This document shows positions 15,621 to 23,483 of a DNA stretch of 46,666 nucleotides, piece after piece. The DNA comes from Deltaproteobacteria bacterium (lineage in GTDB: Bacteria; Desulfobacterota; Desulfobacteria; Desulfobacterales; Desulfosarcinaceae), in the NCBI GenBank assembly GCA_020444075.1, contig JAHLLR010000038.1, positions 1-46,666 on the forward strand. Direction: 5' to 3'. Each line of letters opens with the position of its first letter. Positions within the stretch are counted from its first letter, which is position 1. Under the pieces are notes generated by a model, which did not search any database, was not told the origin of the DNA, and saw only the letters and a list, made by a program, of their open reading frames with translations. The position numbers and the translations under genes were made by a program.

Positions 15621-16505
15621 TTACACCAGTTTGAGTTCTACCCCGCTGGCCCTATCCCTGATCATTCGCTGAATGAGCTGGACGGCATGGGCGCCGGCCT
15701 CCAGCGGGTTGAGTCCGCCTTCATAAATGTTGCAGATCGCGTCCCGGTTGGCGTCGGTCGATTCCGGCCGGGGACGGTATCCCAGGTAAATGCTCATGCT
15801 CTGCGCCCGGGCAAGGCCCGGTCGCTCGCCGATCAGAATGGCGCAAACCTTTGCGTCGACAATGCCGTTCACGTCGTTGAGCAATCCGACCCGGGCGTTT
15901 TTAACAAAAAAGGGTGTTCCCATCGACAGCCCGGCACTGCTGAGGCCCTGTTGAAGGACAGGCATGATCTGCCGCAGGTTATGATCGATGGCCGCTCCGC
16001 TCAGACCATCGCCGACAAAGATCTGCACATCGGGGGTTTTGGTGCAGCGGTCGCGCAGAACGGCCTTGGCCGCTTCGGTCAGCTTGCGCCCCAGATCGGG
16101 TCGTTTTAAATAGGTCTGGCGGTCCGCGGCCTGGCTTTCGACGGAAAAGAGCCCCAGTTCCTCCAGGAGGTTGGGGTCGACCTCGTGCATCAAGGCGTCC
16201 TGGGTGACGCCATGGTCGGCCAGAAAAAGCAGGCTGGCCGCCGTTCGCGGTCGCGGTCCACTCCTCCCCACCCCGATGCGTGCAGGGGTGGCCGCCATCA
16301 GGGCGCGCAGGCCATCCGGGTTGATCGGCTTCTCAATTCCGGGCCTTTGGCGTGCCTCCGGGAGGGTGGGATCGTCCAGGTCAATATTCAGGTCGTCGGA
16401 ATCGGCGGTGCCGGCAGGCTGAGCGGCATCAACCGTTGCCCCTTCAAAGGTTTGAATCTCTGCCAGAACGGCCTTTACAATGGCTTGAATGTCCAGATCC
16501 TGCAT
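15621..16505 (-). CDS. eutC: Ethanolamine ammonia-lyase small subunit EutC
   Basis: 294 residues. After an N-terminal amphipathic helix (MQDLDIQAIVKAVLAEIQ) and an acidic/Pro-rich linker, the conserved body includes ARIGVGRSGPRPRTAASLLF, DHGVTQDALMHEV, VQIFVGDGLSGAAID, CAILIGERPGLARAQSMSIY and NIYEGGLNPLEAGA, all standard EutC blocks. With EutB it forms the adenosylcobalamin-dependent lyase that converts ethanolamine to acetaldehyde and ammonia. The N-terminal helix matches the known EutC targeting signal, indicating encapsulation. It follows eutB by 38 bp. Confidence 0.93.
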   Translation of the reverse strand: MQDLDIQAIVKAVLAEIQTFEGATVDAAQPAGTADSDDLNIDLDDPTLPEARQRPGIEKPINPDGLRALMAATPARIGVGRSGPRPRTAASLLFLADHGVTQDALMHEVDPNLLEELGLFSVESQAADRQTYLKRPDLGRKLTEAAKAVLRDRCTKTPDVQIFVGDGLSGAAIDHNLRQIMPVLQQGLSSAGLSMGTPFFVKNARVGLLNDVNGIVDAKVCAILIGERPGLARAQSMSIYLGYRPRPESTDANRDAICNIYEGGLNPLEAGAHAVQLIQRMIRDRASGVELKLV

Positions 16506-16543
16506 GGCCTATATCCTAACCCGGAAAAACCGGAAACAACACA

Positions 16544-17911
16544 TTATCGGCTCAGAAAAAATGACGGATCCCCCGCTTTGTCGGTGAGCACGCCATCCTT
16601 CATGAGGCCCAGGTCCGCCATCCACCCTTCAAACTCCGGCAACGGACGCAACCCCAATGTCTGCCGCAACGAGGGGGCGTCGTGAAAGCTGGTGCACTGG
16701 TAGGCCAGCATGGCATCGTCACCCATGGGCACGCCCATGAAATAGTTGCAGCCGGCCGCGGTGAGCAGCACCGCCAGATTCTCAATGTCATTCTGGGTTG
16801 CCCGGGCGTGGTTGGTGTAGCAGGCGTCGCAGCCCATGGGGATGCCGGTCAGCTTGCCCATGAAGTGGTCCTCCAGGCCGGCCCGGGTGATCTGGATGGC
16901 GTCGTACAGATATTCCGGGCCGATAAAGCCGACCACGGTGTTGACCTGGTAAGGCTTCCAGCGTTTGGCCAGGCCATAAATCCGGGCTTCCAGGGTGAGC
17001 TGATCCCAGCCGTTGTGGGCATTGGCTGAGAGCGCGGAGCCCTGGCCCGACTCAAAGTACATATAGTTGGGGCCCGTCGGCCAGCAGTATTTTTGAGCCA
17101 TTTCATAGGCTTCGTCCATCATGGCCACATCGATGCCGAAGCTTTGATTGCCCAATTGCGAACCGGACAGGCTCTGAAACACCAGGCCCACCGGCGCCCC
17201 TTTTTTCATGGCCTGCATCTGGGTGGTCACATGGGACAGCAGGCAGTTCTGGGTGGGGATCTGCCAGGTCCGGATGATGTCGTAGGTCATATCCAGCAGT
17301 CGGGCCACACTGCTCAGGCTGTCATCCACCGGGTTGATGCCGATGACGCTGTCACCGGAACCGTAGGAAAGGCCTTCGTAGACGGCGGCGCGAATACCTT
17401 CCGGGCTGTCTACGGGGTGATTGGGCTGGCAGCGGCTGGCCAGGGTTCCGGGAAGACCGGCGGTATTGACGCAGTGGGAGGTGACCCGGATCTTTTTGGC
17501 GGCGTAAATCAGGTCGAGATTGGACATCAGCTTGGTTACCGCCGCGACCATTTCACCGGTCAGGGCATTGCTCACGCGGCGGATCATGTCCGTTGTGGTC
17601 TTGTCCGCGAGCAGCCATTCCCTGAAATCACCTACCGTCCAGCCTTTGATCTCATCGTAAATCGTTTCGTTGACGGCGTCGTCGATCACCCGGGTGACGT
17701 CGTCATGGTCGTAAGGCACCGCCGGATTGGCTCGCAGTGTCTCCAGGGTGACCTCGGCCAGCACGTACTTGGCGGCCACCCGTTCGGCAATCGATGTGGC
17801 TGCCAGACCGGCCAGTTCATCACCGGATTTGGGTTCGTTGGCCTTGCCCATGAGTTCGCGAATACTCCGGAATTCAATGGTCTTGCCAAATAGTTTGGTC
17901 CGCAGCAGCAT
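16544..17911 (-). CDS. eutB: Ethanolamine ammonia-lyase large subunit EutB
   Basis: 455 residues from the ATG at 17911, chosen because MLLRTKLFGKTIEF aligns with the enteric start and AAGGAA precedes it; the frame extends to 17965 without support. Family blocks are intact: LAATSIAERVAAKYVLAE, YGLSYGSGDSVIGINPV-like (here EGLSYGSGDSVIGINPVD), QNCLLSHVTTQMQAM, YFESGQGSALSANAH, VGFIGPEYLYD, GLEDHFMGKLTGIPMGCDAC and a C-terminal KAGDPSFFLSR. EutB carries the B12 and substrate site. No EutT adenosyltransferase gene is in the window, so cofactor supply must come from elsewhere. Confidence 0.95.
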   Translation of the reverse strand: MLLRTKLFGKTIEFRSIRELMGKANEPKSGDELAGLAATSIAERVAAKYVLAEVTLETLRANPAVPYDHDDVTRVIDDAVNETIYDEIKGWTVGDFREWLLADKTTTDMIRRVSNALTGEMVAAVTKLMSNLDLIYAAKKIRVTSHCVNTAGLPGTLASRCQPNHPVDSPEGIRAAVYEGLSYGSGDSVIGINPVDDSLSSVARLLDMTYDIIRTWQIPTQNCLLSHVTTQMQAMKKGAPVGLVFQSLSGSQLGNQSFGIDVAMMDEAYEMAQKYCWPTGPNYMYFESGQGSALSANAHNGWDQLTLEARIYGLAKRWKPYQVNTVVGFIGPEYLYDAIQITRAGLEDHFMGKLTGIPMGCDACYTNHARATQNDIENLAVLLTAAGCNYFMGVPMGDDAMLAYQCTSFHDAPSLRQTLGLRPLPEFEGWMADLGLMKDGVLTDKAGDPSFFLSR

Positions 17912-17980
17912 GAACGCATTTCCTTGATGGTGAACAGAATCGTTGTCGGGGAGAAAGAATAACACATTCCCCCCAAAAGC

Positions 17981-19459
17981 TTAATGGTAAAAGATCAGCG
18001 TCTTTACACTCAACGGCACGGCCCGGCCGTCCAGCACCGGCCGTCCGATATCAATATAATCACCCTCCCTGAGCCCCACCTGGTCAATGACGAGCAACGG
18101 GCGGTCGGGTAACAGATTCTTCACGGTCTGACCCAGTGCGCGGGCATAGTCGTGCTCGATGATGATGATCAGCGGCTGGTCGGCTGCCAGGTGGGCGGCC
18201 GTGAAATCAGCCAGGCCGCCGGCCAGCGCGGTCAGACCTGAAAAATCGAGACTCCAGGACAACTCCAGGGCGATGGCAAACGGGGTGCCGGTCGGTTCGA
18301 CGTCCCATCGGACCACCGCATCGCGGGCTGCCGCCGACACCTGTTGGCGCGACGGCGGGATCTGCGGCCATTGCGGGTGAACGACGGGTACATTTCTGAT
18401 GGGCAGGATCGCTTCCTCGGCCCAGATGGTGCTGCCGCTCAGGGTTACCGTCTGGGAACTGGCTCCCATCACCGTGGCCTGCAGGGTCTCCGGCGGCCTG
18501 CGGATATCAATCGTTTTCAGATCGGGGTGAAGGCGGATCGATTCCGCCAGCAACGGTCCGATATCCCCATGAACGGTCACATCTTCAGTAGAATTGATGG
18601 GGATCGGCGCATAAATATAGTGCCCGATGCCGCCCGAAAAAAACACCGTGGTGTTTTTTCCCGATTCCGGCGACGGGTCGGTCAGCATCAAATGCCGGGC
18701 CAACGGGCCGCACCGCCCGTCGATCAGTTCGACGGTCAGGTCGGCCATGCAATCCGTAAGCTCACGCAACTGCGCCAGGCTCGGCTTGAATCCAATCGAA
18801 AACGGGAGCCCCAGATGATCGATCATGATCCGGGCCGGTTCGGCGATGTGCCGGATCTGCCCGCTGGCCCGGTCTATTTCCAGAATACGCCCGCCATAGT
18901 TCATTGCCGCGGCGGAAATCATCCGGCCCTGGCGAAAAATGGCGCTGTTGGCGGATCCGCCGCCGATATCCACGTTGGTGACGGTGGTGAAGTGTTCCCG
19001 GGAGAATGCCTCGGCCCCGGATCCTTTTCCGGAAATCATCGATTCCAGGTGCGGTCCGGCCACGGTGACCACAAAGTCTCCGGCCAGGGCCGAGAGTGCA
19101 TCCAGGATCACGTCGGCGTTGCGCTTTTTGGCGGTTTCGCCGGTAATGATCACCGCGCCGGTCTCGACCTGTTCCGGGGAAATGCCGGCCTGCCGATATT
19201 CCCGGCGCAGAATCTGTTCAAGGGCGGATGCATCGATGACGTCCGGCCCGGCCAGGGGCGTGAAATGCATCCCGCTGCGGTAGACCACCTCCTTGTCGAC
19301 AATGCTGGTCATGCGGGACAGGTTGATCGGCGACTTGGCCAGCGGTGTCGAACCACCCATCATTCCTCCGGCCAGGGTCAATCGGGAAAAGACAACCTGC
19401 GTGGTCGTGGTACCCACGTCAATTCCAACGCTGAGCATTTCATGGTTGTCTTTTCCCAT
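17981..19459 (-). CDS. eutA: EutA, ethanolamine ammonia-lyase reactivating factor
   Basis: 492 residues. It has the ATPase fold of the family: LSVGIDVGTTTTQVVFSRL at the N-terminus, VTNVDIGGGSANSAIF in the middle and VFFSGGIGHYIYAP later. EutA releases damaged cobalamin from EutBC in an ATP-dependent way, allowing exchange for intact adenosylcobalamin. The start is 1 bp beyond the eutN stop, so the two are tightly coupled; the eutN-eutA-eutB-eutC order places the lyase and its repair factor together. Length fits enteric EutA (about 467) with a modest extension. Confidence 0.92.
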   Translation of the reverse strand: MGKDNHEMLSVGIDVGTTTTQVVFSRLTLAGGMMGGSTPLAKSPINLSRMTSIVDKEVVYRSGMHFTPLAGPDVIDASALEQILRREYRQAGISPEQVETGAVIITGETAKKRNADVILDALSALAGDFVVTVAGPHLESMISGKGSGAEAFSREHFTTVTNVDIGGGSANSAIFRQGRMISAAAMNYGGRILEIDRASGQIRHIAEPARIMIDHLGLPFSIGFKPSLAQLRELTDCMADLTVELIDGRCGPLARHLMLTDPSPESGKNTTVFFSGGIGHYIYAPIPINSTEDVTVHGDIGPLLAESIRLHPDLKTIDIRRPPETLQATVMGASSQTVTLSGSTIWAEEAILPIRNVPVVHPQWPQIPPSRQQVSAAARDAVVRWDVEPTGTPFAIALELSWSLDFSGLTALAGGLADFTAAHLAADQPLIIIIEHDYARALGQTVKNLLPDRPLLVIDQVGLREGDYIDIGRPVLDGRAVPLSVKTLIFYH

Positions 19460-19460
19460 A

Positions 19461-19754
19461 TTACCGACTCTTGCGAAAAGTCACCTTTCCGTTCGATTGC
19501 AAGGTATCGACGATAGCCATGATTACATTGTCTACGGGCCGGTCGAGGGTGATATCCGTCTGGCGGGCCCCGGAACCCCGGGTCACCAGCACCAGGTCTC
19601 CCTCACCGGCGTCCACCGCATCGACGGCAACCATGGGTTGGCCCACGGATTTACCGGCTACGTCGGTTTCTTGAACAATCAGAAGCTTGCTGCCGACCAG
19701 CGATTCGTGCTTCATGGTCGCGACGACCAGTCCTGTTACCCGTGCGATGAGCAT
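19461..19754 (-). CDS. eutN: EutN/CcmL-type pentameric vertex protein
   Basis: 97 residues, a complete BMC-P protein: LIARVTGLVVATMKHESLVG, KLLIVQETD, MVAVDAVDAGEGDLVLVTRG and a final DNVIMAIVD helix. Pentamers of this family cap the vertices of the polyhedral shell. It is the first eut gene behind the transporter, only 15 bp after dctM, which joins transport and compartment in one operon. Confidence 0.92.
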   Translation of the reverse strand: MLIARVTGLVVATMKHESLVGSKLLIVQETDVAGKSVGQPMVAVDAVDAGEGDLVLVTRGSGARQTDITLDRPVDNVIMAIVDTLQSNGKVTFRKSR

Positions 19755-19769
19755 AACGTGAATCCTTTT

Positions 19770-21095
19770 TTATTTTCCAAAATATAAATCAGGCAGCCAC
19801 AGGGCGATCTGGGGAAAAATGATGACAATGGCCAAACCGAGAATCATGACCAGCACGAAGGGTACGATCGAGTTGTAGATATCCATCAGAGTTACCTCCG
19901 GTGGTGCCATGGCCTTCATGAGAAACAGATTGTAACCGAAGGGCGGGGTCATGTAGGCGATCTGGCAGGTGATTGTATAGAGCACGCCATACCAGATGGC
20001 GTCGAACCCCAGGTTGATCACCAGAGGGACATAAAGGGGGGCAACGATGATGAGCATTGCCGTATCGTCCAGGAACATGCCCATCAGGATGTAGGAGAGC
20101 TGCATCATGACCAGCACGCCCCACGGGCTGAGTCCCCACCGGTCGAGAAACAGAGATTTGATCGCATGCACGGCGCCGAGGCCATCGAAGACGGCACCGA
20201 AGCAGAGGGCCGCCAGGATGACCCACATGAACATGCAGCTCACGCTCAGCGTATTGCGCAGGGTGTTCTCCAGCACCTTTCGGTTAAAGCGGCCTCTGAC
20301 CACGGCGGCCAGGGTCGTTGCGGCCGCACCGGCTGCCGAACATTCGACAAGGCTGGTGATGCCCAGCAGGAAAAGCCCCGTCATGGAAAAAATGATCACC
20401 AGCGGGATGATGCCTGCCCGGAGCAGCCGGAACTTCTCCCCCCAGGTGATCAGCCGCCGTTCTTCCAGCGCCAGCGCCGGGCCCAGCTGCGGGTTCATTT
20501 TGCATCGAATCGTGATGTAGGCGATAAACAGGCCGGCCAGGAGGAGGCCGGGGAAAACTCCGGCCAGCCACAGCCGGCCTACATTCTGCCGGGCGATCAT
20601 GCCATAGAGAACCAGAACGACGCTGGGCGGAACCATGATGCCTAAGGAACTGCCTGCCTGGATGACGCCGGTGACCATGACTTTGTCATACTTGCGCTTG
20701 AGCATTTCCGGCATGGCGATACTGGCGCCGATGGCCATGCCGGCGACACTCAGCCCGTTCATGGCCGCCACGGCAGTCATCAGGCCGATCGTTCCGATGG
20801 CCAGTCCCCCGTCGAGGGGGCCCATCCAGACATGGAACATGCGGTAGAGGTCGCTGGCGATGCCTGACTCCGAAAACATGTATCCCATATAGATGAACAG
20901 TGGCAAGGTGAGCAGGGGGTACCAGTTCAACAGAACGAAGCTCGCATTGAAGGGCATCTCTATGCCGCCCTCGCCCCACAGGAGCAGGGCGAAAAGGGCG
21001 GCGACCCCCCCGATGGCCGCGAAGACGCGTTGCCCGGTGAGCAGCATGAGCAGCATCGAGGTGAATATCAGCAGGGCGATCATTTCGTGGCTCAT
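19770..21095 (-). CDS. dctM: TRAP transporter large permease DctM
   Basis: 441 residues, hydrophobic throughout, with the number and spacing of segments expected for DctM (about 12). Conserved blocks include GLSVAGMAIGASIAMPEML, QAGSSLGIMVPPSVVLVLYG, LSYILMGMFLDDTAMLIIVAP-type motif (here MGMFLDDTAML) and ITCQIAYMTPPFGYNLFLMK. It couples substrate import to a sodium gradient, using the periplasmic DctP protein. Its ATG overlaps the dctQ stop (TAATG). Confidence 0.92.
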   Translation of the reverse strand: MSHEMIALLIFTSMLLMLLTGQRVFAAIGGVAALFALLLWGEGGIEMPFNASFVLLNWYPLLTLPLFIYMGYMFSESGIASDLYRMFHVWMGPLDGGLAIGTIGLMTAVAAMNGLSVAGMAIGASIAMPEMLKRKYDKVMVTGVIQAGSSLGIMVPPSVVLVLYGMIARQNVGRLWLAGVFPGLLLAGLFIAYITIRCKMNPQLGPALALEERRLITWGEKFRLLRAGIIPLVIIFSMTGLFLLGITSLVECSAAGAAATTLAAVVRGRFNRKVLENTLRNTLSVSCMFMWVILAALCFGAVFDGLGAVHAIKSLFLDRWGLSPWGVLVMMQLSYILMGMFLDDTAMLIIVAPLYVPLVINLGFDAIWYGVLYTITCQIAYMTPPFGYNLFLMKAMAPPEVTLMDIYNSIVPFVLVMILGLAIVIIFPQIALWLPDLYFGK

Positions 21096-21604
21096 TATAT
21101 CGACTCCCCTCTGGCCGTTGCCAGGTCCTTGAAGAATATGGCGATCGCCTGCAGCAGCATCAACGCGATGCCGATGGTCATGATGACCTTGATGGGCGCC
21201 AGCGGCGGTGCCCAGGAGGTATAATTCACCTGCCCGTATCTCAGGGCATATTCAAGGCTGGAAATGGCGCCGTAGAGCAGAAGCACCAGGTAGAAGATCA
21301 GAACGACGGCGGTAATCATGTCCACTACCGCCCGGGTCTTCAACGACCACCGGCCGTAGAGGAGGTCCATCCTGACATGTCCTTCGAGAATCATGGAATA
21401 GCCGCCGCCAAGCAGGTAATAGGCGGCCATGGTGAACTGGGCGATTTCAACGACCCAAATGTGGGGTTGATTGAAAATCGTCCTGGAGAAGGACTCGAAG
21501 AGCAACACCCCCATCATGGCGAAGACCAGATATTGGGAGAACTTGCCGACCGCCTTGTTCGTGGCGTCAATGGTGCGCACAAAGATTTTTATTGCTTTGG
21601 GCAT
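21095..21604 (-). CDS. dctQ: TRAP transporter small permease DctQ
   Basis: 169 residues from the ATG at 21604, which has GAGGGG ahead; the frame extends to 21640 with a less likely start. Four hydrophobic segments are visible, with IWVVEIAQFTMAAYYLLGGG and EGHVRMDLLYGRWSLKTR between the second and third, the usual DctQ signature (R-x-D-hhY). It is the membrane partner of DctM. A perfect 18-bp inverted repeat lies in the gap upstream of it. Confidence 0.88.
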   Translation of the reverse strand: MPKAIKIFVRTIDATNKAVGKFSQYLVFAMMGVLLFESFSRTIFNQPHIWVVEIAQFTMAAYYLLGGGYSMILEGHVRMDLLYGRWSLKTRAVVDMITAVVLIFYLVLLLYGAISSLEYALRYGQVNYTSWAPPLAPIKVIMTIGIALMLLQAIAIFFKDLATARGESI

Positions 21605-21649
21605 AATGACCCCTCTGCTTGGGTATGCTGTTTTCGACACCCATTTTTA

Positions 21650-21700
21650 AGGGGCGCCTTTCCTGTCCAGATCCGCACTGAAGACAGGAAAGGCGCCCCT
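21650..21700. other. Perfect 18-bp inverted repeat between dctP and dctQ
   Basis: AGGGGCGCCTTTCCTGTC (21650-21667) is exactly complementary to 21683-21700 around a 15-base loop. No run of T follows on the minus strand (it continues TAAAAATGGG), so it is more likely an RNA-stabilising or processing hairpin that raises dctP over dctQM expression than a full terminator. Confidence 0.8.
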
Positions 21701-21736
21701 CGATGCTATAATAATAAAGGTTTTGTCCCCGGTTTT

Positions 21737-22786
21737 CTAATATCGGTATGGGGGGCCGGCGGCTTCCATGGTTTTGGCGTATTCCTTGAGGATGTTGACC
21801 ACTTTGGCATTCCTGGGGCTCTTGGCGGCAATCTCGTCCCAGTATTTCAGGGCGGCATCTTCCACGACCTTCCATTCGTCTTTGGGAATGGAGGTGAGTT
21901 CCAGTTTGCCGCCCTTGGTGCGATAGTGCGCTTCACCCCACCAGTACCAATGCTGTCGGTAGTAGTGCGAACTGTCCATGGACAGCTTGAACAGCGTCTT
22001 GAGGTGTTCGGGCAGGGCCTCCCATTTCTTGGTATTGGCAAAGTAAGAGCCCGCCCAGGCGCCGGATATGGGGTTGGTCAGATAGTACTTGGTGACATCG
22101 GCCCAGCCGACCGTGTAATCCTCGGTGATGCCGGACCAGGCTACCCCGTCCAGTTCGCCGGTCTGCAGGGCCATCTGGACGTCTTCATAGGGTAGGGACA
22201 TGGGCACCACGCCGAACTGTTGCATGAACTTGCCCCCGGTGGGGAACATGTACATTCTCAACCCCTTGAAATCCTCCATGTGCCGGATCGGCTTGCGGGT
22301 GGCGAAATTGCACGGGTCCCAGGCCCCCATGCTCAGCCAGGTGACTTCCGGTATCTCCGCGTAGGCTTCTTCCCAGATTTTGTTGAGCCCGTACCAGTTC
22401 CACAGCACGGGAACATCGAGTGAGTAGCGCGAGGCAAAGGGAAAGTAGGCGGCGAAGACAGATACGTCCACAGGCGCTGCAATTGAATCGTCGTCACTCT
22501 GAACGGCATCGATCGTTCCCTTGGACACGGCTCTGAACAGCTCGCCATGAGGCACGAGCTGATCGGCATTGTACAACTCGATGACCATCTCTCCATTGGC
22601 CGCTTTGTTAAACGCATCGATTGAGGGTTTAATAACATGTTCGGCCAGGGCTGGACCGGCATAGGTCTGCATCCGCCACTTGATGGTCGTCTTCTTTGCC
22701 GCGTGCACAAAGGGTGCGTTTATCGCTGTGGCTGCCACGGCCGCGGTTCCAACTCCTGCCTTTTTAATAAAATCACGTCTTTTCAT
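21737..22786 (-). CDS. dctP: TRAP transporter substrate-binding protein DctP (Tat-exported)
   Basis: 349 residues with a twin-arginine signal (MKRRDFIKKAGVGTAAVAA, cleavage near FVHAAKK). The mature protein has DctP features: IKWRMQTYAGPALAEHV, LYNADQLVPHGELFRAVSKG, DFKGLRMYMFPTGGKF and a mid-protein LQTGELDGVAW. It is rich in aromatic residues (HYYRQHWYWWGEAHYR). Tat export and Trp-rich pockets are common in the TakP-like subgroup. The family usually binds carboxylates through a conserved Arg; position at the head of a eut operon suggests ethanolamine or a related amine-bearing compound, which is an inference. It is the first gene after the sigma-54-like promoter. Confidence 0.88.
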   Translation of the reverse strand: MKRRDFIKKAGVGTAAVAATAINAPFVHAAKKTTIKWRMQTYAGPALAEHVIKPSIDAFNKAANGEMVIELYNADQLVPHGELFRAVSKGTIDAVQSDDDSIAAPVDVSVFAAYFPFASRYSLDVPVLWNWYGLNKIWEEAYAEIPEVTWLSMGAWDPCNFATRKPIRHMEDFKGLRMYMFPTGGKFMQQFGVVPMSLPYEDVQMALQTGELDGVAWSGITEDYTVGWADVTKYYLTNPISGAWAGSYFANTKKWEALPEHLKTLFKLSMDSSHYYRQHWYWWGEAHYRTKGGKLELTSIPKDEWKVVEDAALKYWDEIAAKSPRNAKVVNILKEYAKTMEAAGPPYRY

Positions 22787-22890
22787 TCGACCTGACTCCT
22801 TTCATGGGGTTTGGGTTAGCGTCCACTCTTATTTTTGTTCAAGAACAGCAGATCCACATCCGAGTAGCATCTGGCGACGCAACAAGTACC
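22787..22890. other. Leader region of the TRAP-eut operon
   Basis: About 100 bp between the sigma-54-like promoter and dctP. It holds an imperfect dyad (TGTTC and GAACA around AA, 22836-22847) and no ORF. I see no riboswitch-like architecture or adenosylcobalamin box. Confidence 0.3.
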
Positions 22891-22905
22891 GCAACCGTCA
22901 TGCCA
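22891..22905 (-). promoter_or_regulatory. Sigma-54-type promoter of the TRAP-eut operon
   Basis: The minus strand reads TGGCATGACGGTTGC, which matches the -24/-12 consensus TGGCAC-N5-TTGC with the GG and GC dinucleotides exactly 10 bases apart between their ends. The predicted transcription start is about 22880, giving a leader of roughly 90 nt before dctP. Such promoters need an enhancer-binding activator; no gene for one is in this window. Confidence 0.7.
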
Positions 22906-23483
22906 TTCGCTACAAAAACTTAAATATATATTTATAACAGTGGATTAAATTAAAACCGGCCAATACAGCATTCCAAAAAAATGACAATTTCGCAGTTTTA
23001 ATTTCTATAAATTACAATATGAGGATTTTGAAACGAAACCCGATTTAACCAAATCGACTGATGAGCACCCGTCAGATTGATTTCCGAGGGCGCTGAGCCC
23101 GAGCACAAAAGAGACGCTATACATTCCGTTTCGCAGTCATGGCACGCAGCGTGATAAGGGCTGACGTTCCGTCGAATGCATCAGCTGGCAGCAATCGGTC
23201 CGTGCTTCTGATGGATCGGTCGCCGTTGACCGACATGGGACATCCTCACCCGTGTGGCCCGGCAAAGATTATTGCCACGCCCGCGGGGTCGGGGGGTAGT
23301 CCTGTATTTAAGGTCAGCGGTTTTAATCTGTTCAGGCGCCAAAACCAATACAGGCTCTGTTCTCAGCGTATTGTGAAAGGAATATGTTTAACCGCACCTC
23401 AAACAACGGCGGTTTATAAGGTTATAGATTTTGAGGGTGTTCCAGTCAATCTCTTTTTTGGTTCACCATCTCCCGCAAGTGCG
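22906..23483. other. Non-coding region upstream of the TRAP-eut operon
   Basis: This 580-bp gap between the flavin oxidoreductase gene and the eut promoter has an AT-rich part (22910-23060) suited to DNA bending or activator binding. An open frame on the plus strand (23139 onward) runs into the antisense of the oxidoreductase gene and has no protein-like character. A T/A-rich tract and one inverted repeat (23041-23056) are the only structures I see. Confidence 0.4.
23041..23056. promoter_or_regulatory. Inverted repeat, candidate enhancer site
   Basis: CGATTT-AACC-AAATCG is a perfect 6+6 inverted repeat about 160-175 bp upstream of the expected transcription start of the sigma-54-like promoter, a usual distance for activator binding sites. 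No second copy was seen, and the assignment rests on position. Confidence 0.3.

Noticed and set aside
18344-19516. 390-codon plus-strand frame opposite eutA
   Set aside because: Arg/Gly/Asp-rich shadow of eutA with no ribosome site.
23139-23160. TGGCACG sequence on the plus strand resembling a sigma-54 -24 element
   Set aside because: No TTGC at the required distance; the sequence there is GTGA.
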